A stretch of 64,000 bases of DNA from Phoronis australis (GCA_002633005.1 NMRA01000472.1:32716-96715), one strand, 5' to 3'. Shown: positions 12,091 through 22,639, counted from the first letter of the stretch. The notes: generated by a model not told the origin, from the sequence alone. A program made the numbers and translations.

Positions 12091-12229
12091 TTTGAAAGTT
12101 ATTTTCTATATCCAGAGCTCTAAAATAACAAAAATCCGTAGTGTATCTGTGATTTTATTAGAAATCGCCGATTCCCGACCTTGGCTTCCAGGCATTTGTT
12201 GGAGTTGTCTGAAACTCAGGTTGGTGACC

Positions 12230-12580
12230 TTATCAGTTAAGTGCGGACGGAGTTTAAATTTTGGACATGAAATTGACATGTTGCTGAAAAATTGTGGTGA
12301 CAAGTGCTCTCTTGTTCGACAAATTGGCTTGTTTATCGACAAGAATGGTGTTCTTCGTCGTGCAAGTAGATTAGGCAGGGGTGATCACCAACACTGTTTC
12401 TCTAGAAACGCTGGTTTACTTATCTTGTGATTGAGAGAGCACTGTTACATTCAGGTAAAGGTTCAACTATTGTTGAAGTGCGGAAGGTGTTTTGGATACC
12501 TTCGTGTAGGGCTAAAGTTCGTAGAGTGCTACAAAAGTGTGTTACGTGTTAAAAAGTTATGCCGGGAAATGCTTAAACTA
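12230..12580 (+). pseudogene. LTR-retrotransposon integrase fragment (BEL/Pao-like)
   Basis: The + strand frame at 12092-12430 contains LVRQIGLFIDKNGVLRRASR, the segment that precedes the integrase zinc finger in BEL/Pao polyproteins. After an in-frame stop and a shift, bases 12470-12570 read VEVRKVFWIPSCRAKVRRVL then QKCVTC, the second half of the HHCC zinc-binding region. The histidine half and the DDE core are missing or unreadable. No LTRs were found. This is a dead fragment; BEL/Pao is the best match by motif but was not tested by search. Confidence 0.6.
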
Positions 12581-13248
12581 CTCTTTACTACAAAAGCGAT
12601 TTTGTTTAAAAACAGCAACTGCAGAGGCTGTGGGTTCCATTTAGTATTGGGACTGATTTCAAATTCATGATTGCCGTTGGCAATGTCAGTTTAACAATTC
12701 GTAAAACAGGAAATATGGCACTGTGAACAAGTTGCACAACGCAAGCACTGTATGTCTGACAGACAGAATCACTGCTGTCCTAGTTTTACAACCCGTTTAT
12801 GGTATCTTTGCTCAAGTGGGACAAAATGCGTGAGCGCACGCCTTTACGCAGACTGGTTGACGTTTTCGTAAATTGCTCAGTAGGCCACCAATTTCGGTTT
12901 GAGAAACTGCTACTTTTATTAATTTCATTTGTTAGACTAGTAAATAGTAAAACATGCCAAAATTATCAAAAGGTATTTGAAAGGTGCATTCCAATGATCA
13001 TGCGCCCTGCATACATTTCATCGTCCAATCTGAACACACTTAGTATTCTTTCCGAAGTATTAGTACTGCATATTAAAATAAGTTGAGCTAATAATATTTC
13101 ACTCTCTTCCTCAAACTTAACACTGGACACTGTTCACCTTAGTGTGTGTAGTAGGCGATGCATCGTTTGCGACACACCAATTTTGATCTACGAAGCAGAC
13201 GATACATAAGATAATCACATGGACAATGGTCTAAAGATTCATGCTGCT

Positions 13249-13833
13249 TTACATTGTGCTAGTGAGATCGCTTTTTGCAAAATCCTTTTCTTGAGTCGTA
13301 GTTAATTCGGCGTCGACCATGTGTTGATCCGCATCCCTTTTCTTTGCTATTTGGTATAAAGTATGTCGACATAAGATGATAGAAGACATGGCCACTATAA
13401 TTTCTATCAAGCCAATAATGGCTTGCACAATGTGAAGGGGGCTGTAGCTAACTGTAACGTCTAGGTGTTGATAGGAGCGCGGAACAGAATAATACATAGA
13501 TTCTACGAAAAGTACTAGCGCTGCGAGTACAGCAACAGAAGCTGCCGCCACGTGTCGCCAAAGTGGTCGTGTGTCGTATGCACACGCTGCCTTGTAACCT
13601 GTGAATCCACTTGGTAGGAAAAAGAGCACCGTCCAGATTTCTATGAGAGCGGTATCTGCCAAAGGAACGTTGAATACGCTTACAATTATCAAGCCGTTAA
13701 TGATTCCAGCAAAGATGTCGACGAACTGAACCAGTGACAATCTGTAAACGTGAGATCCGTCGTCTGGTAAGAGATATTTCGCTGATTTAGCCGATTGTGC
13801 GTCAGCGTCGAGTTTATCTGGAGAAGAAGTCAT
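13249..13833 (-). CDS. MS4A/CD20-like four-pass membrane protein 1, 194 aa
   Basis: Start chosen at ATG 13833 (MTSSPDK); the frame extends only three codons further, to a stop, with no other ATG. Four hydrophobic segments lie at about residues 33-55, 62-83, 94-116 and 133-156, with short cytoplasmic ends. The TM2 region (IEIWTVLFFLPSGFTG) corresponds to LELWxGPFFVVTGxMG in the two neighbours, and to the acidic/aromatic-Trp...SG pattern typical of the MS4A (CD20-like) family. A 3' splice site (AAATACAG) ends at 13856, and a good donor (GAAA/GTAAGT) at 14051 suggests a 5' UTR exon upstream. It is the shortest and most divergent of three co-oriented paralogues and lacks their long Ser/Thr-rich tail. 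MS4A proteins are membrane adaptors, channels or chemoreceptor-like proteins; the role here is unknown. Confidence 0.75.
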   Translation of the reverse strand: MTSSPDKLDADAQSAKSAKYLLPDDGSHVYRLSLVQFVDIFAGIINGLIIVSVFNVPLADTALIEIWTVLFFLPSGFTGYKAACAYDTRPLWRHVAAASVAVLAALVLFVESMYYSVPRSYQHLDVTVSYSPLHIVQAIIGLIEIIVAMSSIILCRHTLYQIAKKRDADQHMVDAELTTTQEKDFAKSDLTSTM

Positions 13834-14249
13834 TTGCACCACTCACCACTTCACTCTGTATTTGCAACGTTGCTATTACCTTATTGCGTTTAAAATTTTC
13901 ATCCGAAGAGTATATCTAGCACAAAAAATCAAGCTGACAATTCTAAGTTGATTGACAACTTTGCTACATAAGCTGAGGAGGAATGAAAGAGAAGTTCGAA
14001 CTCCACATTCAGTACTCGTTACGACGAGAAAAAAATGGCGTGAAAACTTACTTTCGAGTTGCATTCTCGCAACAAAAGTATAGTGTTGTTCAAAACGTGC
14101 GTTTGACGGCAGCATTAATATGCATGCGTCTGCTGTGACATCTCAACTACTCTATTTGACAACAATTCTCTTTGTTTTTACGTCATTTAACGCTATCAGT
14201 CAAATCATAATCTATGGTCAAATATGAAATTCTTTGCGACATTTTATCT

Positions 14250-15030
14250 ACGTCACGGACATAACCTTTCCTTGTTTGTCCACTTTTGTTTGCGTACAAG
14301 GTGAAGATTTCAATGTCCGGTTGCATGAAACAGTGCCAAATAGCAATACTATTTGATGTGAATTTGTGTCGCTGTGACCTCCTTTTCGACTAATGACATT
14401 TTCTAATAATATAACTAAGTTTAATGAAAACAACTAGGGATTTGTTACTCAGATTGGGGGGGATTGTTCTAAAAACCGCCCGACACACACGACCCCTCGA
14501 CCCACAACCCCCACGACCGACGACCCACAATATACTCCATGTAACGTTGAGATACTTTTTAGTGACTGAAGAGCAGACGAGACGACTACACTCCGTCGGG
14601 AACGACATTTGTAGAGTTGGCGAAGTGTTTTGATTTGATTTGGTCTCGTTGTTGTTTTTTCCATTAATTGCAAAAACAAGGAAAAGCCAGCCGAGCTCAC
14701 GGCCAGATTCGTTGGTTCTGTAAGTCAGCGCTTGTTCTATGTTCAGGTCTAGTCGAGCTTGTGTAGACTGTGTAGAGGGGGTTGTGGGCCGTGGGTCGAG
14801 AGGGTCGTAGGTCGTGGGGATCGAGGGATCTGAGAACAATCTGATTAGGGGCGTTACATGAAAAGATCTCTATTTGTTTAAATAATATTGAGAATTAAAC
14901 GTTCACTCTCGATTTGTATCAACGGTTAGTAGTGACATTAAAATAGCTTAAGAAAGGACAACCAGTGTAAAGATTTAGGGAACTTGGTTGAATCCCGATT
15001 TGGGTTTGTTACAGGCATCCAGGCCCGGAA
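14250..15030. repeat. Dispersed repeat with relative at 27060-27440; inner GC-rich inverted repeat
   Basis: The flanks share words with 27060-27440, such as ACTAATGAxATTTTCTAATA, CTATTTGTTTAAATAAT and AGAAAGGACAA, ending near AGGCCC. Inside, 14458-14530 (CGACCCACAACCCCCACGAC) pairs with the reverse complement of 14770-14850, a foldback missing from the relative. A 149-codon - strand frame runs through these GC-rich arms and is an artefact of their composition. Confidence 0.6.
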
Positions 15031-15679
15031 GAGCTTGATATTTTAATAAATTTATTAGATTTTGAGGTAACCGCCAACACTACGGTGCAAGAACCAAATT
15101 ATCCTGGTGGAGGTCAAATCTCCAACAAGGATATGACATGCATCCATGTGCCAACATTCTCAATCTCGAGATTCGTAGTGTTAATATAAACAGAAAAAAA
15201 CTCCAGTTATTATCCACTCCAGGAAAAGTAGGAAGTGGACGGACGACAAAATTAGATTTCGTGTGTGGGTTCGGACCACAATCTAGATTGTGACGAACTC
15301 TGTGGTAGTTTACTTTGCAATCCAGGCAAGTTCCGTCATAAAAGGTGATGTGGAACACTGCAAATTACACGAAAACGTCCACGCCATCCAGCAAAACAGG
15401 ACCCCATTGTTGTATTATAGGAGGCTGCCAACCTCTTGACCAATTCCACTTGTTCTTCATCATGAGAGATAGCACAACATCATTTTTCAAAGTGCATAAT
15501 CTTTTCTGAAAGAGCTCCAAAGAATTTAACATCTGATATTGAAAAAGATAAATTGAATTCGCTTTTGTTGCTATTTGAGGTGATAAATTAAAATTGATAC
15601 GTGATGTTTTACATAAAAAATTAAAACTCTTGTCAAAGAGTTATTTTGTTGCTTCGAGTCAATCCCTTGAGCAGGACTG
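15031..15679. other. Spacer downstream of MS4A-like gene 2
   Basis: This would include the 3' UTR of the gene at 15680-16993 and unassigned sequence. The 92-codon - strand frame at 15080-15358 has no recognised domain. Confidence 0.4.
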
Positions 15680-16993
15680 TCATGTCAAATCGAGATTTAT
15701 TGATCGGTTTTCCGGTTCCGCGTTCAAATTCTGCATATCCAAAATGTTCATTCCGGGTTCAGGAGTATCAGGTCTGAAGATTTTAGAAGCTGGTGTGCTG
15801 TCCTTCAAGTCTTCAAGTTCAAGTGTTTCGGATGAACTGTTGCGTTCGGTTAGCGATGAGGAGTCTGGTCCTCTGTTATTATCTGTTCTGTTAAAGACGC
15901 AATTGGCTTGGTCAGATTCATTGAACGGACAAACTACCTGATTTCGGCACGATTCAGTTTCAGCCTGACGTTGCACTGTCTTCGCATTCTCGGATAGAGC
16001 AATGGGCCTCCCAGTAGATTTACATATTATTGTGGGCGTCCTTGGAATATTTTGACGTTGGTCAGCTTGCCATTGCTCTGTCGTTGATTTTTCGGCTAAA
16101 ACAACCGGCTTCCCACTAGATCTACATATCTTTGTGGTTGTCTTTATCTCAACTGGAGTAGTTGGAGTGTTTTGTTGCTGTTCAACTTGTCCTTGTAATG
16201 TCTTTTGGTTTTCGGATGAACAGACGAGATCCGCAGTGATTTTACTGGTCTTTTGTGGAACCTTGTCGGGTACCTGATCTCGAGAAGGTGAGACATCTTG
16301 ACATTGAGCTCGTACATGTGCGGTTCCTGGAAACATATTTTTGTCCTGTATCAAACGGTCAGTGTCCAGTGGTTCACTTTCTTTTGACACGCTGAGAACT
16401 GGGGGTTCTACTTGAGCAATCACATAGTCTAATTTCGCTGAATATTCTGCGCCAACAACGACTGAACTAGTAGAGTCGTTAGGCTCTCCAAACGATTCCG
16501 GCTTCTGGATCACTTTCTCCCCTGTTGCTTTACATGTGATTTCAGTCTGTGTTCCACTATGTGACGCTCTCATCACGTGGAGGCATACAATGATAGACAT
16601 AACAGAAGTTATCAGTTCGATGATTCCAAACACTGTCAGTGGTATATGTGGTTCGCTATACCCAACGTCCTTGCCGTTGACTACTGACGACTCCGTCAAA
16701 AGGGACCCGCCGAAAATCAACAAGCCAGAACAACAACAGGAAATGACCGATAGAGCAAGATGGTTGATGACGTCTGTGCGCCTGCTAGCGCGTGCTGCCA
16801 CGAAGCCCATTCCTCCAGTGACGACAAAAAATGGCCCCGTCCATAGTTCCAGCGCACCAGTTCTTTCTGGTTTTAGTACTCCTTCAAAGGATATAAACAT
16901 TCCAGTAAGAAGACTGAGTAATCCCATAAACACATGGATGACAGATAGTGCCAAAACCGTTCCCGGGGGAACATGTAACGTCTGCGGTGGCAT
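15680..16993 (-). CDS. MS4A/CD20-like four-pass membrane protein 2 with long repeat-bearing tail, 437 aa
   Basis: Start chosen at ATG 16993 (MPPQTLHVPPGT) because a 3' splice site (TTTCTTACAG, exon from 17006) lies just upstream and the paralogue starts at the matching place; the upstream in-frame ATG at 17053 would be intronic. TM segments fall at about residues 13-36, 48-68, 78-100 and 117-140. TM2 carries LELWTGPFFVVTGGMG, and TM4 is preceded by YSEPHIPL as in the neighbour at 18034. The roughly 300-residue tail is hydrophilic and Ser/Thr/Gln-rich. It holds a recurring unit built on IC[KR]SxGxP (Cys290, Cys324; weaker at Cys154 and Cys258) followed by a Q-rich QxQN-P-TP stretch, spaced 32-34 residues. 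The tail is presumably cytoplasmic. The family is known for membrane signalling roles; no specific function can be inferred. Confidence 0.85.
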   Translation of the reverse strand: MPPQTLHVPPGTVLALSVIHVFMGLLSLLTGMFISFEGVLKPERTGALELWTGPFFVVTGGMGFVAARASRRTDVINHLALSVISCCCSGLLIFGGSLLTESSVVNGKDVGYSEPHIPLTVFGIIELITSVMSIIVCLHVMRASHSGTQTEITCKATGEKVIQKPESFGEPNDSTSSVVVGAEYSAKLDYVIAQVEPPVLSVSKESEPLDTDRLIQDKNMFPGTAHVRAQCQDVSPSRDQVPDKVPQKTSKITADLVCSSENQKTLQGQVEQQQNTPTTPVEIKTTTKICRSSGKPVVLAEKSTTEQWQADQRQNIPRTPTIICKSTGRPIALSENAKTVQRQAETESCRNQVVCPFNESDQANCVFNRTDNNRGPDSSSLTERNSSSETLELEDLKDSTPASKIFRPDTPEPGMNILDMQNLNAEPENRSINLDLT

Positions 16994-17889
16994 TATGTTG
17001 TCTTTTCTGTAAGAAACAAGATAGCTGTTTGGTAAGCGTTTTCCTTTTAACATTTGGAGTTATTGACTGGTCAATCGGACAAATCAACGATTCTGTCAAA
17101 AAAGTTCCAACCCGTCTTTACTGTCAATTAGAATCCGATATTGATCCGAAGACGCTTTCAAAATTAGGGTATGGCTAAACACTATAAGGACGCGTTGCCT
17201 TATACAAAAAATCTTGAACAGTCGAATAGTGAGCTTCAAAAACTGGTCTCACTGGGGTAAAAATTCTCGTTTTAGTTGTTAAATATCTGGCTTCTAACGC
17301 TATTTTAGTTTCACTAAACATTTAACTAAATTGCCATAAAAGACTCTACATGTTAGCCAGTCCCATAATTTTATACAGCAGAACGTGAAAATATGCTATG
17401 CATAAGTGTTTGAACTTTCGTCTTCACGGCAGGCTGAGTTTCCTAAAGACTGCTACAGCGAGCTGTACCGCTCACACTGTCGTGAGAAGTTGAATTGTTA
17501 ACAAGCTTCTGTCGATTGTTTCAAGAACGCACTCACTTTGAATACACTCAATAAACCTCAGAATGTCGCGTTGACTATTGCCCTGTTGCTCACTGCTAAA
17601 CGCTGTATAGCAACGCCATCACACACCAAGATGCCAATGTCGAATAATATCTGACGTCATGTCATTATTGATTAAACGGGCTTGACGCGCCACTGCTAAT
17701 ACGTTTCAAATTAGAGCTTCACTTGCTATGCACTGGATGACTAACACTCTCGAGCTTGTCCTGCTATAAATTGCTGGAAGATGTCGCTTTCGGTTGCTCA
17801 GTGTCCGCTCTATTCTCAACATCTTTTAAATGTTCACTGTTTGAAATGCTGGAGGTTTCAATTTTTAGTTCCTCATTGTCTTAAAATTT

Positions 17890-18020
17890 TCACACCTGCC
17901 TCCCGTTCAGTAAAGCTAGGATCTCGCTCACAAGTAAGACTTCGCGAGATTACGGGTGACATTACTGTGTATTTTAAATGAGAACAGGTGACTTTGACTA
18001 GATTTTGGCTAGGTCCTAGC
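17890..18020. repeat. Dispersed repeat, copy 1 of 3
   Basis: The core is AAGACTTCGCGAGATTACG, then TGTATTTTAAATGAGAACA, GGTGACTTTGACTAGATTTT and a CTAGGTCCTAGCG end. It is shared with 22195-22320 (same orientation) and 62925-63045 (reverse). No coding potential. Confidence 0.7.
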
Positions 18021-18033
18021 GTAAGTCCTAGCG

Positions 18034-19047
18034 TTACTGAACACACGCCTGGTCTAAATCGGTCGAAACCCCACTGTACACCTTGTAGCCAGAGTCCTCA
18101 ATGGGTATAAGATGAAGAGCAACATCACCAGGTCCGAGGGTTAGAGCGCCTGCGGACGACTGGGCATCCACGGCTGAAGATTTGCGATGGCCTTTACTAT
18201 CGAAGAGGTCGCTCGTTGTCTCGACAATGGGCTTATTTTCAGTACCCATAGCCGAATTAGGAACTGTGTGGTCCGTACTCGTCGTAGAAGCGTTTGCAAC
18301 AGTATAAGGTATAAAAGTATCCTTTGCATTCTGTCTGCCGTCGTCACAAATAGATGTCTTTTTTGCAACGTCAACATATTCTTTGTCTATGTCGTTGACT
18401 GATGATGCAGCGCGTGACCTTCGACCATTTCTTGATACTGGCGAAGCGCCTTTGTGCGAAGTTTGCCGTCCGTAAGTTTCTGTGTATCCAGGTGAAGGCA
18501 ATCTAGATAAACGCGGATGCTCTTTAGTCCTGTTTTCCGAGGGTGGGTATACTACCCTTCCAGACATTCTGCACACTATTTCCTTCTCTTGTTCAGCGTT
18601 CGCTTTTGACAGCGACCTGTGACAAACCAAGATAGACAGAATGGAGCAGATGAATTCAATGAACGCGAATGCTGCCAATGGAATATGTGGCTCACTGTAC
18701 TGTAGTCTGGTGTCTTCTGCCACTACCGATGCGGTTGCATCCACTAGTAAGGCGCAACCAACCATTAATAGCCCGGCCAAGAAACAGGAAAGAACGGCCA
18801 AAGCTAAATAACTCGTGACATTTACACGAGTCTTTAGGCGCAATGCAACAATGCCCATTATACCGGTAACGACAAAGAAAGGCCCTATCCACAACTCCAA
18901 TGCCCCTGCTTTGTTCACATCTAATGCTCCTGACACACTTAAAAAGACAGCCGTGGTCAAACACAGAATGCCCATGGAGACATGGATCATAGACAACGAC
19001 AGCATGCTACCACGAGGAACGTGTACGTTTCGCTTAAAAGGTTCCAT
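18034..19047 (-). CDS. MS4A/CD20-like four-pass membrane protein 3, 337 aa
   Basis: Start chosen at ATG 19047 (MEPFKRNVHVPRGS); upstream in frame there is only TTG, and a 3' splice site (GTCTACAG, exon from 19065) lies 18 bases before it. TM segments are at about residues 15-38, 50-70, 80-102 and 122-146. TM2 reads LELWIGPFFVVTGIMG and the extracellular loop ends YSEPHIPLAAF, nearly the same as gene 2. After TM4 comes EKEIVCRMSGRVV, the single copy here of the cysteine motif repeated in gene 2, then a roughly 180-residue Ser/Thr-rich tail with basic stretches. Orientation, exon layout and TM sequence mark it as a tandem duplicate of gene 2. Biochemical function is unknown. Confidence 0.85.
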   Translation of the reverse strand: MEPFKRNVHVPRGSMLSLSMIHVSMGILCLTTAVFLSVSGALDVNKAGALELWIGPFFVVTGIMGIVALRLKTRVNVTSYLALAVLSCFLAGLLMVGCALLVDATASVVAEDTRLQYSEPHIPLAAFAFIEFICSILSILVCHRSLSKANAEQEKEIVCRMSGRVVYPPSENRTKEHPRLSRLPSPGYTETYGRQTSHKGASPVSRNGRRSRAASSVNDIDKEYVDVAKKTSICDDGRQNAKDTFIPYTVANASTTSTDHTVPNSAMGTENKPIVETTSDLFDSKGHRKSSAVDAQSSAGALTLGPGDVALHLIPIEDSGYKVYSGVSTDLDQACVQ

Positions 19048-19069
19048 TTTTTGTTTGGACAATTCCTGT

Positions 19070-19806
19070 AGACTTCAAAACAAATTAAGCTAAAGTAATT
19101 AGGTCACCGTGTTTACGATGAAAGTCTCTTTCCAGTACTTTGGTCTGGATATGCTGTTGACAAATAGGTCGGTGTTAAAATGCCTACTTTGACGTTCATA
19201 AATCTTCCCACGTACAAGAAATGTGATTCACAATTAATGCTTTTATAGCATAAGGTGCGATCTGATTTCACGTGAAGATTGAAAGTTGTCATATCATTTG
19301 TGAAGAATAAGACTCGTTCACGCGAATCTTTTTCAGGATTTTTTTTCCGGAATGTATTCCGAATATTTTTTTGCAAACGTGCAAAAGAGTGAAAAAAGCC
19401 AATAATTCCCCAAAATCCGCAAAAAAGATTCCCATGAATGGGTAAACCGTACCAGTTAATCTGATGGCTTCGACACGTTCATCCATACATAGCATCAGAC
19501 TATCCAACGTATGCACATTTAATTCGGACGTGTAGTAATGACGTATCTACCACTAATACGCCGCGACTTGGACCTACACTTAGGAATGGACTTGCACAGT
19601 CACATCACATTTTCAATAATTTTGCACGTCTTGGACTTCTTTCCAAGTCAGGTAAACAAGGATGAACTTGTGTTTCGACAACGGTTGAACCCATTGCAAG
19701 CTACCAAAGAGTTGAGAAGGATAACGATTGACCGGGTTCTAATCATTTTACTCGAAATGTAACTCGACATTATATTTGGCATTTTCTATTTTACTTTTGT
19801 GCGAGC
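19070..19806. other. Spacer upstream of the MS4A-like cluster
   Basis: This is the probable promoter side of gene 3. No core promoter motif is convincing, and the short open frames lack recognisable domains. Confidence 0.4.
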
Positions 19807-19810
19807 TTAA

Positions 19811-21139
19811 AGGCGAAGGAAACCTTTTTCATGTCATTTTTAGCAAAAATAAGGTTCCTTTATTATCCCAGACATATTTTTCAGTTATTTACAGCTTTTC
19901 GTAATTTAATTAATTACTCGTCGTCCACTCCGGAAGTGACGTTTTGGGAGGCAAGAATTTCGCGCCAATTTCGTTTCATATAGTTTGAGTGTGAGAGCAG
20001 TCGAGTCAATCATTGTTCTACCTTGGTTGTGATAAGTTCGGTCGTCGTTTGCTTTTGTTTACGAGTCAGTCAACATGCCATGCTGTTGCTGCGTACTGGG
20101 ATGTACTCATTATCGTCTCACGTACAGAGGAAGAACTGTCCCACTTATTTGCCCGAGTGTCCCGCGACACACTCCCACTGGAGGGTGATCTGAGCACTCA
20201 AACTGCTTACATCCCGCCGTGTGACTCCCTCGCCACACACCTGGCACCTTCTAAATAGTTCCAATACAAGTCCACAATAAACTTATCAAACTTAAGCTCA
20301 CCGATCTGTTCATTGGATGACGAACTGTCCTCTTCACTGGGTGTCGAATTCGGCCTGCATTCACTCCCACTACTCAACATCGCTGCAGGGCTGCTTACAG
20401 GCTCTGGGCTAGATACAACAGCAAAGAGTGAATCACTGCTAGTTCACGGAATTGCAAGCTATGGGGTACGTTCGGAGGCACGGAGGACAGTAGATGAAGT
20501 GCCACCAGTCACTGCATATAGTGGCCACAGTTCGCGAGGCTTCTCGCTTCAAAAACGCACTTCTCGGGAGTGGCCCCGGGAATCAACAGCGACGGTAGCC
20601 TATGGCACCCTTCTTCAGGCGTTGTTTCTCAGGGACCTTCATCAATTCAGCGTACATATCTCTGTCGTAATCTGACGGCAGAAAATGTTTGCTACACACT
20701 CGGTAACCCTCCTCTGCTTTGTACGTTGCGTGGACGGTTAGCGCTGCGTTTTTCACACGAACGAGCTAGTCAAGTACGACGAAGTGTGTCGTCCTTTGGA
20801 AAGCGATGCAAGGTACCCAAAGCGCATGTGAGACGAACACGAGTACATCCCGGCACGCAGCAGCAGCGTGGCATGTTGTCTGACTCGTAAACAAAAGCAA
20901 ACGACGACCGCACTAATCACAACTGAGGTAGAACAATTACTGACTCGACAGCTCTCATAGTCAGACTATATGAAAAGAAATCGGCGCGAAATTCTTGCCT
21001 CCCAAAACGTCACATCCAGAGTAGAGGACGATAAATTATCCAAATTACAAAAAGCTGAAATTAAGTGAAAATGTGTCTGGGATAATCAAAGAACCTTATT
21101 TTTGCTAAAAGTGACATGAAAAAAAGGTTGCCTTCGCCT
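19811..21139 (-). mobile_element. Kolobok-like DNA transposon remnant with THAP domain, TTAA flanked
   Basis: TTAA occurs immediately outside both ends (19807-19810 and 21140-21143), and both termini read AGGCGAAGG inward. The inverted repeats are about 325 bases long (19811-20135 and 20815-21139) and diverged. A TTAA target and a THAP-type DNA-binding domain together are the known signature of the Kolobok superfamily. At 1.33 kb the element is too short for a full transposase, and its frames are broken, so it is non-autonomous or dead. Confidence 0.8.
20150..20874 (-). pseudogene. Broken THAP-domain transposase fragment
   Basis: Reading on the - strand from ATG 20874: MPRCCCVPGCTRVRL supplies the first Cys pair of a C2CH THAP finger, then LHRFPKDDTLRRT and a stop at 20770. 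A frame change restores EEGYRVCSKHFLPSDY (the C-x2-H half) near 20700. Further on, LLRRCQVCGEGVTR and LQWECVAGHSGK near 20160-20260 resemble the cysteine-rich segment after the THAP domain in Kolobok-type proteins. A second THAP start (MPCCCCVLGCTHYRL) lies in the left inverted repeat at 20075 on the + strand, a consequence of the long terminal repeats. At least two frame breaks make it non-functional. Confidence 0.7.
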
Positions 21140-21219
21140 TTAAGATAAGTGTCTATTATACCACAATATCAGCGTCGAATGGCAGATACAACCGTGTGAG
21201 ATACCATTCTGGCGGGAAA

Positions 21220-21300
21220 CGGAGGCCGGATTCGAACTTGGGCAGCACGTGTTTCGAGTCGTCGACTTTACCACTGCACCACTCAGCGGTTGCCGTCATC
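21220..21300 (-). repeat. tRNA-derived SINE head
   Basis: On the - strand an A box (GAGTGGTGCAGTGGTAAAG) is followed about 35 bases later by a good B box (AAGTTCGAATCCGGCC). The stem pairs needed for a tRNA cloverleaf do not close, so this is read as a SINE head, better preserved than the one at 7944. Confidence 0.6.
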
Positions 21301-21409
21301 CAACGTGAAAGTAGAATACTTAAATGAGCACGCGCAACAATCGCATGTTCAGCAAAGGGCATTGTATCGACACTTATGCGCTATGAAATATAAGACGCAT
21401 AATTTCCAT

Positions 21410-21640
21410 AAAAACGATATTTCATTTCAGTGAAAATTTTCTTTCATGTTCTCTCACTTGTAAATCACCAATCTCCAATTTGAATGCGGGTATCGTGTCG
21501 TCCTGATCCTTTGACTGGAGCATTATACTCGGTTACCAGTGGTAACCTACTTTAGCAGACGATATTTTCCCGGTCGAAGCTTAGCGTGATAAAATGTGTA
21601 GTAACCTATAATAGTTGCTAAGCCTTAATTTATTGATTCA
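21410..21640. repeat. Dispersed repeat, inverted partner of 8640-8820
   Basis: It contains ATCTCCAATTTGAATGCGGG, GCATTATACTCGGTTAC and AGCAGACGATATTTTC, the reverse complement of the earlier copy with changes. Confidence 0.6.
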
Positions 21641-22194
21641 CTTTATTTCTCCTTAAATTTTCAACTGATTTTGAGTAAAAGCATTATTTGACAAAAATAG
21701 CTCAGCTTTTCTTAATAGGTCACGACCTCCGACCCCAGGCCTCTGACATAGAAAGTAGTTACAAAGCCCAGGCTAGTCGAGAAAGGTAGATCGATTCATT
21801 GCAATGTTTCTTGTTCAGTATGTAGTATAAATAGATTATTACATATTCTCAGTCGTTATCCCCCTTATTTGAGTCCTCGAGCGATAATTCTCCAAAATCC
21901 ACTCGGGCTCTAGATAACGGGGGATAACGACTTCGCCATGTAATATTTATTCTACGCTCGAGTACATAATATCTTACGTGGATAATTGTTAGGCATAGTT
22001 TGCAATTGATAAACCCAACATTAAGGCTAAAAGTTGGAGTTTGACCACAAAATTTCGAGTTTTTACTCGAGTTTGCAGCACAAATATAAGGGTCATGAAG
22101 CACAAACATAATTTCGAGTTCGTTTCGAGTAAAAAGATTAGATTCCTGGATCTGGTCAAAGTCTTTTGAAATTTAAAGTGCTACGTAAGCCTGA

Positions 22195-22320
22195 GTAGAG
22201 TTCAAAAACACTAGGACCTCGCTACAGAAGCAAGACTTCTCCAGATTACGCGAGATATTGTTGTGTATTTTAAATGAGAACACGTGATTTTGGCTAGATT
22301 TTTCTAGTACTGACACAGGT
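22195..22320. repeat. Dispersed repeat, copy 2 of 3
   Basis: It shares AGCAAGACTTCTCCAGATTACG, TTGTGTATTTTAAATGAGAA and CACGTGATTTTGGCTAGATT with copies at 17890 and 62925. Confidence 0.7.
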
Positions 22321-22639
22321 ACTGAACTCTCAGACCTAATTATTATTGTTGTTTTAAGTTTGGCATTTAATTTCATTTAAGTGGGCGCAAAACGTTAAGA
22401 CGATGTCATACTAAACAGCATAGTAGCTTTTAATTATTGTAGCAAGCCAACCGCCAAGTTATCAAGTTCAGGGACACCGTGTGTAGCTCTAACTACGAGA
22501 AATGTGGCAGAATCTAACTTCAGTGTGAGACCGTCATCCACATAACTCTTTGTCAAGGCATCTTGTGAATTAGCCGAGTCTAAAACATAGTTATTGTAAT
22601 GACTATCCACATGTAGTGACCAGTCCATTCCTTAACACA

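Noticed and set aside
14390-14839. 149-codon - strand open frame
   Set aside because: It runs through GC-rich inverted arms of a repeat and has no domain.
21220-21300. tRNA gene on the - strand
   Set aside because: A and B boxes are present but the acceptor and anticodon stems do not pair; a SINE head explains it better.
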